This document shows, one piece after another, positions 1 through 6,600 of a stretch of 12,535 nucleotides of DNA (position 1 is its first letter; the number at the start of each line of letters is the position of its first letter). The notes under the pieces are model-generated. The model did no database searches. It worked only from the letters and a program-made list of their open reading frames with translations, and was not told the origin of the DNA. The DNA is from Candidatus Fermentibacterota bacterium (GTDB lineage Bacteria > JAFGKV01). The DNA is taken from NCBI GenBank assembly GCA_030620115.1, contig JAUXFG010000114.1, forward strand, positions 1 through 12,535, in the 5' to 3' direction. Both the position numbers and the translations under genes were made by a program.

Positions 1-459
1 CACCCACTGTTCTGCGGCAGAAAGACAAGAGAGCGCCTTTTCGAGTTCGTCTCGATTGCAGAGATCAGCCAGCAAGGCGTCAGCCGCGTTTATGTACGAA
101 TAGTGTGAGCCGCCGGGGTTCGCCGGACGATCAACTGATACAGGCAGATTTTGAACGTGCGTCTGATGCCTGCAATGGCTGACGAAGAGATTCCTCGTAA
201 GGCAAATGAGCCATCTTCGAAACCTCGCTTCAGAACTGAACGAAGCCGTCCGAAGACGATGAGCCTTGTTCTCCATCAACTTCACGAGGAGATCGCCAAT
301 AATGTCTTCAGCGAGATCGTGCGTTGCTCCTCCTGCTCGCAGCATCTTGTATAGGAGGGGCGTGATGGTCTCGAACAACAGACGCCAGGCATCACTTGAC
401 CCTGCGATGCAATCGTCGATCAATGCGAGCAGATTGTCCGGTGGGCAGCTTTGCGACAC
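1..459 (-). CDS. ECF-type RNA polymerase sigma factor (partial, C-terminus beyond left edge)
   Basis: An open minus-strand frame runs from an in-frame stop at 718-720 to base 1 without interruption. From the GTG at 459 it encodes 153 residues. Residues about 8-98 look like sigma region 2: a helix with DNLLALIDDCIAG, then DAWRLLFETI, the acidic AEDIIGDLLVKLME segment that would contact core polymerase, and RFRRWLICLTRNLFVSHCRH, which fits the region 2.3/2.4 promoter-melting and -10 recognition helices. After a linker, residues 137-153 (DELEKALSCLSAAEQWV) match the first helix of region 4; the rest lies outside the window. GTG at 459 is chosen because GGAG sits 7 bases upstream and the protein then starts just before the first conserved helix. 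The upstream ATG at 618 would add an unlikely Pro/Ile-rich leader translated from repeat DNA. Such factors direct transcription of a specific regulon. No anti-sigma gene is visible, and the target genes are unknown. Confidence 0.8.
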   Translation of the reverse strand, partial: MSQSCPPDNLLALIDDCIAGSSDAWRLLFETITPLLYKMLRAGGATHDLAEDIIGDLLVKLMENKAHRLRTASFSSEARFRRWLICLTRNLFVSHCRHQTHVQNLPVSVDRPANPGGSHYSYINAADALLADLCNRDELEKALSCLSAAEQWV

Positions 460-466
460 GTTCAGA

Positions 467-470
467 CTCC
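467..470 (-). promoter_or_regulatory. Shine-Dalgarno GGAG that fixes the sigma factor GTG start
   Basis: On the minus strand GGAG is followed by seven bases and then GTG at 459-457. No comparable site precedes the other in-frame starts at 618, 573 and 561. Confidence 0.55.
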
Positions 471-570
471 AGGTCGAGGCGATTGAGATCCCGGAATATA
501 CGACAAGATTAGGTAGCTGGCCAGGGGGAGAAGGACACACGGGACATGGAAGGTCTCTCATCCACAGCAT

Positions 571-690
571 CATCGGGATCGGAATCGGGATCAGCCACAC
601 CGCGCCTTTCGACTTCATCAAACATCCAGATTCTCGTGAATGAGGAGCATGTGATCGTTCCTCAATTCGATTCCGATGCCGATTCCGATG
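571..690. repeat. Inverted arrays of GATTCCGAT-type hexamers
   Basis: Bases 571-594 read on the minus strand, and bases 667-690 read on the plus strand, are both runs of degenerate GAT(T/C/G)CC hexamers. They match at 19 of 24 positions and so form an imperfect inverted repeat separated by 72 bases. The arms lie upstream of the sigma factor start, in what may be its leader or promoter. They could be simple-sequence expansion, or the stem of a large hairpin. Confidence 0.5.
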
Positions 691-818
691 GAGGATGAAG
701 ACATTGGACCTCTTGTGTCACCGTATCGAGCATCAACGGCCATGACGGAGCATCGAAGATCCGACAACCGGCGGATGGCCCTCCATCATCCTCACTTCGA
801 AGTTGGATGTTGAATGTT

Positions 819-834
819 TCCGCCAGCTGGCGGA
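819..834. repeat. 16-bp perfect palindrome
   Basis: TCCGCCAGCTGGCGGA equals its own reverse complement. A close relative (TCCGCCGCCTGGCGGA, 2 mismatches) occurs at 12383-12398 inside the repeat element after the helicase, so it is probably part of a dispersed repeat and not a local operator. Confidence 0.55.
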
Positions 835-879
835 TTGGACGTTTGGACAAAGCGAATCCGATCTTCTCCTTCATGTCTC

Positions 880-972
880 GCCCTGTCAGGGCTGAGGGCA
901 TTTTGTTACCCTGCCCCAGGGTTACGCCCTATCGGGCTTGCCCTGGGCTGGTATGTGAAGCCCCTTCGGGGC
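880..972. repeat. Cluster of three G/C-rich hairpins, probable dispersed palindromic element
   Basis: Three stem-loops follow one another. The first is 880-892 (GCCCT/AGGGC, loop GTC). The second has outer arms CCCAGGG at 915-921 and CCCTGGG at 941-947 enclosing an inner stem GCCC/GGGC at 926-937. The third is 960-972 (GCCCC/GGGGC, loop TTC). No T-run follows any of them, so a simple intrinsic terminator is unlikely. The nested structure resembles REP/BIME-type intergenic repeats, but no second copy and no REP-associated transposase gene is present in the window. Confidence 0.5.
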
Positions 973-1131
973 ATACTGGCAGCTCATTACCAGAACATCA
1001 AAGCGTTGGGTTTCGTTTCAAATTGCCCCCGGTGTTAAGTGTGTCCGAGTGACAGATTTGAAAAAGGGGGAGAAGGTCGGAAGCGCGGTCCCGGGATAAG
1101 CTGCGAATCAAGACAAGAACGCATGCTGCAT

Positions 1132-1165
1132 AATCTCTAGTAAATCCATGGATTTACTAGAGATT
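1132..1165. repeat. 34-bp perfect palindrome centred on CATG
   Basis: The left arm AATCTCTAGTAAATCCA (1132-1148) is exactly the reverse complement of 1149-1165, with no loop bases. The flanks at 1131 and 1166 no longer pair. It is A/T-rich, unlike the surrounding G/C hairpins. It could be a dimeric protein-binding site, a cruciform, or the product of a short palindromic mobile element. It has no evident gene within 270 bases on either side. Confidence 0.7.
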
Positions 1166-1317
1166 TATGAAAGGCGCGGCGGGGAATGCAGAATCAACAA
1201 TCTGTAATCAGAAAGAAGACGACGACGGATGAACACACGACTCGGCAAGGGGTGCTGAGCGTCACGCATCAATGTGTTCTGGTTCGGGCCATTCGAGAGC
1301 CTGGAATGACGGGAATA

Positions 1318-1352
1318 AGGGTTCGCGCAGAAATAGGTTCGCAGTCTTGGCC
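1318..1352 (+). repeat. Dispersed 33-bp repeat, copy 1
   Basis: Bases 1319-1351 match the reverse complement of 12484-12516 at 30 of 33 positions. The inner 16 bases at 1323-1338 recur exactly at 2527-2542. The first 18 bases, from AGGGTTCGCG, recur exactly at 12299-12316. This copy lies about 95 bases before the first gene of the toxin-antitoxin-like pair. Confidence 0.65.
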
Positions 1353-1445
1353 TTGACTGATATTGGTCTCGAGCACTAAGCTGATGGTGTAGCGCGGAGT
1401 TTCACAAATCTTGATTCCAGATTCAGTAGGGAGTCGGCGGACGTT

Positions 1446-1679
1446 ATGCAAGCTTATACGCGTCAAAAGAGGCAACCCAACGATGACATTCGCGAGGACA
1501 TCACTCGGCTCATCGCTGAGAATAGGCAACGGTGCCTATGGTTCCTTGCCGGTGACCTTGATCTCTCAAGCACAGACGCTCTCTTGATGATCTTGAGGTA
1601 TCTCGAACGATACGGAGACCGAAGTGTATATATAGAGGCACGTCATCTTGCACAATCAATCCGTGATGTGAGGTCATAA
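1446..1679 (+). CDS. Small 77-aa protein of unknown function, upstream partner of AbiEii-like nucleotidyltransferase
   Basis: This is a short soluble protein of 77 residues with no signal peptide or membrane segment. The N-terminal third is charged (RQKRQPNDDIREDITRLIAEN). It is followed by a Cys-Leu-Trp-Phe-Leu segment at residues 30-34 and then two likely helices (STDALLMILRYLERYGDRS and EARHLAQSIRDV). The stop codon is separated by one base from the GTG of the next gene, so the two are probably translated together. GGCGGA ends about 4 bases before the ATG and could serve as ribosome-binding site. Position and size suggest an antitoxin or accessory protein for the downstream nucleotidyltransferase, but it does not resemble the winged-helix AbiEi antitoxin. 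I do not recognise a named family with certainty, and the antitoxin role is inference from context. Confidence 0.65.
   Translation: MQAYTRQKRQPNDDIREDITRLIAENRQRCLWFLAGDLDLSSTDALLMILRYLERYGDRSVYIEARHLAQSIRDVRS
1670..1673 (+). promoter_or_regulatory. Shine-Dalgarno GAGG for the nucleotidyltransferase, inside the upstream gene
   Basis: GAGG lies within the last codons of the 77-aa gene, 7 bases before the GTG at 1681. This supports the GTG start and translational coupling. Confidence 0.5.
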
Positions 1680-1680
1680 C

Positions 1681-2493
1681 GTGGGTCTCACGAACTATCA
1701 ACGCGGCATCTGTCGCCTCATTGCGACAAACAGAAAAAAGAACGACTGCGCCTATGTGGCCGGAGGCGTGGCATTGAACATGTTGATTGATGGGCCCAGA
1801 ATCTCCATGGACATCGATCTGTTTCATGATACTGAAGAGGCTCTTGCCCGGATGTGGGATGCCGATCGCCAGCTCTTGGCGACAGAAGGCTACCAGATCG
1901 AGATCGTGCGCGAGAGGCCCTCGTTCGTGGAAGCCGTGGTCAGAAAAGGCGGAGAAGGTGTGCTGATGCAGTGGACACGCGACAGCGCCTTCCGTTTCTT
2001 TCCACTTCTCTGGCACGCTGAGTTAGGATTGACAATGCATCCTTTCGACCTGGCGACAAACAAGGTACTTGCTCTTGTCGGCAGACTCGAAGTGCGGGAT
2101 TGGATAGACCTAATCCAATGCCATCACAAGATTCAGCGGCTTGGCTACCTTATCTGGGCTGCCTGTGGAAAGGACCCAGGATTCAGCCCTGGGCGCATTC
2201 TGCACGAGGCGAGGAGATCCTCTCACTATTCCGCAGCTGAGGTTGCGCAGTTGGCTTTTGGTGGCTCTACTCCCGATGTGAAGGATCTGAGTAGAGACTG
2301 GCACGGCATGCTGAGCGAAGCTGAGCAGATAATCGACTCATTGCCGCCCGAGCAGGCTGGCAGGTGTGTTCTTGATTCTGAAGGAAAGCTGTATCAAAGT
2401 GATATCGCTTCGCTGGGGCAGTCGCTGCAAGAGGACACCGTCTTTTTTCACGAAGGAAGCATCAGAGGTGCTTTCCCTGAGTTCTTGGAATAG
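1681..2493 (+). CDS. AbiEii/AbiGii-type nucleotidyltransferase (toxin family)
   Basis: The 270-residue protein has the layout of the AbiEii nucleotidyltransferase toxins. The nucleotide-binding motif is AYVAGGVALNML (residues 24-35, Gly28-Gly29), followed by SMDIDLFHD with the likely metal-binding Asp44 and Asp46. A second conserved block, HPFDLATNKVLALVGRLEVRDWIDLI (residues 120-145), carries the Asp/Lys and Arg-Asp motif typical of the family. The C-terminal 100 residues are less conserved and probably helical. The GTG start at 1681 has GAGG at 1670-1673, 7 bases away, and begins one base after the preceding stop. In known AbiE-type systems such enzymes transfer nucleotides to RNA or tRNA and halt growth unless restrained, often as phage defence. 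Here no AbiEi gene is next to it. The pair lies between 16-bp direct repeats, which suggests a mobile module. Substrate and toxicity cannot be told from sequence. Confidence 0.8.
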   Translation: MGLTNYQRGICRLIATNRKKNDCAYVAGGVALNMLIDGPRISMDIDLFHDTEEALARMWDADRQLLATEGYQIEIVRERPSFVEAVVRKGGEGVLMQWTRDSAFRFFPLLWHAELGLTMHPFDLATNKVLALVGRLEVRDWIDLIQCHHKIQRLGYLIWAACGKDPGFSPGRILHEARRSSHYSAAEVAQLAFGGSTPDVKDLSRDWHGMLSEAEQIIDSLPPEQAGRCVLDSEGKLYQSDIASLGQSLQEDTVFFHEGSIRGAFPEFLE

Positions 2494-2526
2494 AAAAGTG
2501 CATCAAGGGAACAAGGATGTGAGAGC

Positions 2527-2542
2527 TCGCGCAGAAATAGGT
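2527..2542 (+). repeat. Dispersed repeat, copy 2 (16-bp core)
   Basis: TCGCGCAGAAATAGGT is identical to 1323-1338 and in the same orientation. The similarity stops on both sides of the 16 bases. It lies in the short gap between the convergent ends of the nucleotidyltransferase and the minus-strand operon. No terminator hairpin was recognised in that gap. Confidence 0.6.
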
Positions 2543-2549
2543 ATGGGTT

Positions 2550-3620
2550 TCAGGGCATGGAAGCCATAAGGTCAAGGAGAAGACGCTGATCCCGGCCGGA
2601 ATCAAGGCTCTCCACGGCGAGGAATTCCCCTTTCACTGCTGCGTAGACTGTATCTCCATTCTTCTCGGAGGAAAGCAGGATGATTCCCTTGTCCCGTGTG
2701 GTGGATACGTGGCCCAGCTTTGACATCAGATTTGTTGCCGCGGCCTTCGCCTCGCGTTGGTTCGTCATCCGGCAGAGAAGGATCTCGTTGGTTGTGGTCG
2801 TTCGGTGAGGGGAACTTGCGGCTGCGGTGATCCTCGCTGGATCACGGAATACGTAGCGCCACATCTGTTCGGGTCTGATGCCGCTTTCAGACTCAAAACC
2901 AGAGAGCAACAGTGCATTGACCTGATGCCAGCCTATGTACACGATCCCTGAATTCCGGGAAGGCTGAGTCCAAGGCGGGGGTCTTGAGTCGACCTGGGAC
3001 CTGGTGAGCACAAAAGGAGGTTCTCCTTCTGGCGCAAACCTGTCAGGAATGACACCTGACAACATGAAATTCTCCAGAAAGGCATGGACCGCGGCGGCAA
3101 CACCTGCCGGCGTCCTGCTGGAGAGACGTATCATCCATGTCCAGTCCGTGAACTGAGTACCCTCATGATGTGCCTTGTCCTCAAGCTCCACGTTGAATGG
3201 GTTCCTGCCCGGCTCCACAACGCCGACCCTGTCTCCGGGGAGATCGCCGACCCCAAAAAAGAAAAGACCCCGCACTGGGAATCTGCCTCCCTGTTGCTCT
3301 TTGCTTCGAGACCAGAGGCTGGGAAACTCGACCAAAAGACGATTCCCCGTGAACGTGCCCACCACAATCAGGTTCAGAGAACCGGCATGTTCCCTATGAT
3401 CCATGATCCAGTTGTCATCCACTACCATGGCGCCACTGGCGCCCGATGCCAGGGAAAGCTTCTGAGCGGCCGCGCGTTCCATGTCGGATGCATTATGGGA
3501 TACCACGATTCTTGTCTCGGGGCCTAACCAATGAAGGAGCGGATGAGCGGCCGGAGCACACCACATGCAGGCACAGAAAAGGGGCGGCAACATGCACCGG
3601 CCGATTTTGGAAATCATCAT
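2550..3620 (-). CDS. Secreted protein of unknown function, third gene of the hydrolase operon
   Basis: The 356-residue product starts with an export signal: MMISKIGRC, then a hydrophobic Leu/Phe/Cys/Trp stretch to about residue 24, ending near APAA. Residues about 35-90 (ETRIVVSHNASDMERAAAQKLSLASGA, then LNLIVVGT) look like a small alpha/beta domain. That pattern is loosely similar to the non-catalytic N-terminal domains of some secreted glycosidases, but no enzyme motif is seen. Residues 115-185 contain FFFGVGDLPGDRVGVVEPGRNPF and a WMIRLSSRTPAGVAAAVHAFL helix. The C-terminal part (275-350) looks alpha/beta and ends at the stop. The ATG at 3620 overlaps the TGA of the upstream gene by four bases and is preceded by GAGGGGG, which decides it over the in-frame start at 3881 deep inside the neighbour. 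It probably works with the two upstream secreted enzymes. I do not recognise the family. Confidence 0.75.
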   Translation of the reverse strand: MMISKIGRCMLPPLFCACMWCAPAAHPLLHWLGPETRIVVSHNASDMERAAAQKLSLASGASGAMVVDDNWIMDHREHAGSLNLIVVGTFTGNRLLVEFPSLWSRSKEQQGGRFPVRGLFFFGVGDLPGDRVGVVEPGRNPFNVELEDKAHHEGTQFTDWTWMIRLSSRTPAGVAAAVHAFLENFMLSGVIPDRFAPEGEPPFVLTRSQVDSRPPPWTQPSRNSGIVYIGWHQVNALLLSGFESESGIRPEQMWRYVFRDPARITAAASSPHRTTTTNEILLCRMTNQREAKAAATNLMSKLGHVSTTRDKGIILLSSEKNGDTVYAAVKGEFLAVESLDSGRDQRLLLDLMASMP

Positions 3621-6600
3621 GATGCCCCCTCGATGAGGATTATGCGCGCTCCCGTAGGGCATGCGGGGATGTGTAATCTGAATCCTTTCGCCATTTGCTC
3701 GATCCTCAGTGTTTTCGCCTCGAACAGCTCTATGGCCCGAGTCGGGTGAAGAGGGGAGAAGAGCTCCAGAGAGATCGGTCTCGAGGCGCCTTCCGTGTCT
3801 TCCACGATGAGCACCAAATCGGTGCCGCGCTCGAACGCATACCATGCCACACCTTTGGGGGCCGTCACCCGGAAACGGCACCTCTTCTGAAGCTCGGCGG
3901 CAAACTCCGAAAGCTGCGCATACTCCTCAGGACTTCCCTCATCCCAGAACGGACCCCGCACATTGCCCCGTCGCAGGACCGGCACCGTACCGCTGGAAAG
4001 CTGCCGGACCGGGATTCCCGTGTACTGCGAGAGGGTCAAATCGGAGAGGCCGCATCCAACAAGGCCGATGGTCACGCCCTGGCGCAGGCATTCCGAAAGC
4101 GCCTGCTGCTCACGTTCATGTAGTCGACCGGGCACTGGCACGATGAGGCCATCCAGGAGCGTATGCTTGTTTAGAAGATCGAGGCGTGCCAGGGCCGAGA
4201 TAGGGAGCCCCGTTTCCCGAAGCATGCTGAAGAGCCGGGCCTGATCCCCGATGATGACTTGGTCTTCCCCTGGCTCCGGAAACCTGGGGCCCACGGCGGC
4301 CAGGGCAAAGCCGCGCGGTCGCTGGGGTCGAACGGCCTCGGCCAGCGCATAGAGCTGCTCCAAGATCCACCAGTCCTCTGCGAACGCCACATGCCCCCCC
4401 CTGATTCCTCTGCTGCAGAGGGGGAGCCATGTTTCCCAGCCCCCCAACCACGAAACGCCACCGCCGTTGGGATAGTCGAACACCGGAATCCATGAGCCTT
4501 CGGGCCCGGCCACCATCATCCAGAAGGCATCTGCGTTCTGTCTCCGGATCCGTTCAGCCTTGCTGATTCGTTCCGGGCCGTCACCCCCGAGCATCTCCAT
4601 ATGGAAATGCCCCACCTTTGCCGCGGGCGCCAATGCCTTTCCAAGACACACCAGATAGGTGGCCGCGCGAAAATCTCTCCCCGCGCGTACGTTCCATGCA
4701 TCCATGGATGAGATATCGAATACTGCCTGCCACCGGGAAGCGAAGCGCTCAATTTCGGGGATCTTCAAGAGCGTCGGGAGTTGGGGTAGATCGAACTGAT
4801 CGGTGACTTGAGACGCAGGGGAGGGAGCTTGCAGCTCTTTCTTGAAGATCTCGTGGGCTGGCAGAGCGATTTCGGTAGCCACGAAGAATCGCCAATAGGG
4901 ATCCAGCGCCCCTTGCGCCAATCGCGCAAGGCTATCAATGGACACACCGGCAAAATCCATTCCGAATTCTTGCTCCATCCAGGGCACAAAGAGATCCAGA
5001 TGCTGGGGATGCACGGCAGCCGCGGGCCATACCACGCCGTTGAAGCCATCCACCAGGGAAGCGCTCACGATCATCCGTTCCCCTGTCCACACATGGCGAC
5101 TGAGATCTCTGATGGCGGGAGCCAACCACTCCCGGTAATGAATCCCATTGGGCAGAAACGTGAAGGGATTGGGATGGAAGTTGCACCACGGTTGTCCTGG
5201 CCAGCTGTGGTAGAACGGCCCCCAGGCAAGCCCCTTGACAGGATCAGCGGCAAGGTTCTCCCGCGCGAATTCCACGGCGTTCATATGCGGGAAAAGCGTG
5301 CCAAGAACCTGCACGCCCTTGTGCTTATCCCAGATGACGTTGCGGAAGCCGTCATTCTTGCCTTGTACTATGAAGCTCCTGGATGCAAAAGCGCCGTTGA
5401 GTGTGGCCTCGGCCCGATACACTCCAAAACTGTCATGAGGCACGAATTCCCATGTGTCAATGCCCCATGGCCATGGTGCTTTTCTGGCCGATTTCGGCGT
5501 CAGAGACCTTGGGGTTCCGGTGCGAAGCTCCTGCAGCCGGAGTTCCGGATGTTTGTCTTCGCCGGGAGCCCATCGTTCGACATACAGGGTGGCCTTCTCT
5601 CCCGGCAGGAAGAGAGGGTATTGGGATGCTGGTGACCAACCGGAAGGAAATGTATGATCGCGGAATCTCGGCCATGTGGCCGGCTCCCGGGGAGGGGTTC
5701 GAAGCTGCACCGGCGTGTGCCACACGTGCAGGGTTGGCCCGGGGCGCTCAATGCGTTTTTCCGCCCAGGCGAGGCACCGGCTTCCCGAGGATGAGAGCAC
5801 TGCCAGCTCCAGCCAGAGGAACTCATGCTCAGCCGCACGGTAAACCATCATCTCTTGTGGATCAGGCCATGGGATGAGAAGGGGGAACGTTTTTTTCGGT
5901 GAGGTGATGATTGGCATCTCAATAGTGGAGATGAGGCTTCGCTGCCAGTCCCTGAACCGGGCGCGGACCAAAAGCGAAGACGCTCCGGCGGGATCAGGAT
6001 GAATCCTGATGGAAACGCCCTCTTCTCCCGGCACAAAATCTCCGGGCAGGAAACGCTCGTCTACCGAGATTTCTCGCGCCATCCATGCGATAAGCTGTGA
6101 CGAATCCTCACACAAGAATCGTTGCTTGCTGGCCTGCACATCGCTCCAATCCAAGGCGCGAGGGTTGTGCCATTCCAGCATGTCGGCAACGGACGCTACT
6201 TTGCTTCTTCCTACTCGTTTCATGGCCACCGCGGGAGATCCGTCCTCCCAAGACCAGAGCACCGTCTCCAGGGCCTCGCGGGCGGACGGCCGGTGAAACG
6301 GCTGCGCCAGCCTGAAGCCTGTACTTGTGACAAGAATAGCTTTGTCGCCGAAATGGACCAGGGGAATCGAGGCGCCGGCCATGCCCCAGATCCCGACGCG
6401 GACCTTGCCCGCTCCTGCCGCAGGTATCACTGTCCACGATCCATCGGCGCAGGGCTTTCCATATCGATCATCAGCCCAGAGTGCCCTTACGGCTCCAAAA
6501 CGCTCCCCATCGATACATATCTGGGATTCACGGAGGTCCGGTGGAAGCGGAACCGTGTGCACCCAAGGCCCCGCATGCTCGAGCCGGCGTTGCCAGGTCT

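Larger units (their letters stand above)
460..1445. other. Gene-poor spacer made of dispersed repeats and palindromes
   Basis: No open frame here has a plausible start together with protein-like composition. The short frames that exist translate hairpins and hexamer repeats. The stretch holds, in order, inverted GATTCCGAT-type repeats, a 10-bp ACTTCGAAGT palindrome at 794-803, a 16-bp palindrome at 819-834, a hairpin cluster at 880-972, a 34-bp palindrome at 1132-1165 and a dispersed repeat copy at 1318-1352. The sigma factor promoter must lie in its left part, but no clear -10/-35 pair was recognised. Confidence 0.65.

Noticed and set aside
460-618. Starting the sigma factor at the ATG at 618
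   Set aside because: The added residues are Ile-Pro repeats and Trp/Met/Cys-rich sequence encoded by the hexamer array, and no good ribosome-binding site is seen. GTG at 459 fits the family start.
151-643. Two plus-strand open frames (67 and 125 aa)
   Set aside because: They lie opposite the sigma factor or across the hexamer repeats and their translations have no protein-like features.
662-1052. Short open frames of 74-81 aa on both strands
   Set aside because: They translate the palindromes and hairpin cluster; all frames are open by composition, with no ribosome-binding site support.
1510-2016. 168-aa minus-strand frame opposite the nucleotidyltransferase
   Set aside because: It is antisense to two well-supported genes and rich in His/Cys without a motif; a shadow.
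3621-3881. Extending the third operon gene upstream to 3881 (443 aa)
   Set aside because: The extra residues overlap the C-terminus of the large protein in another frame. The ATG at 3620 has a GAGGGGG site, a 4-base overlap and a signal peptide directly after it.
4808-5635. 275-aa plus-strand frame opposite the large secreted protein
   Set aside because: It is antisense within a coding gene whose domains are continuous across the same stretch; a composition-driven shadow.
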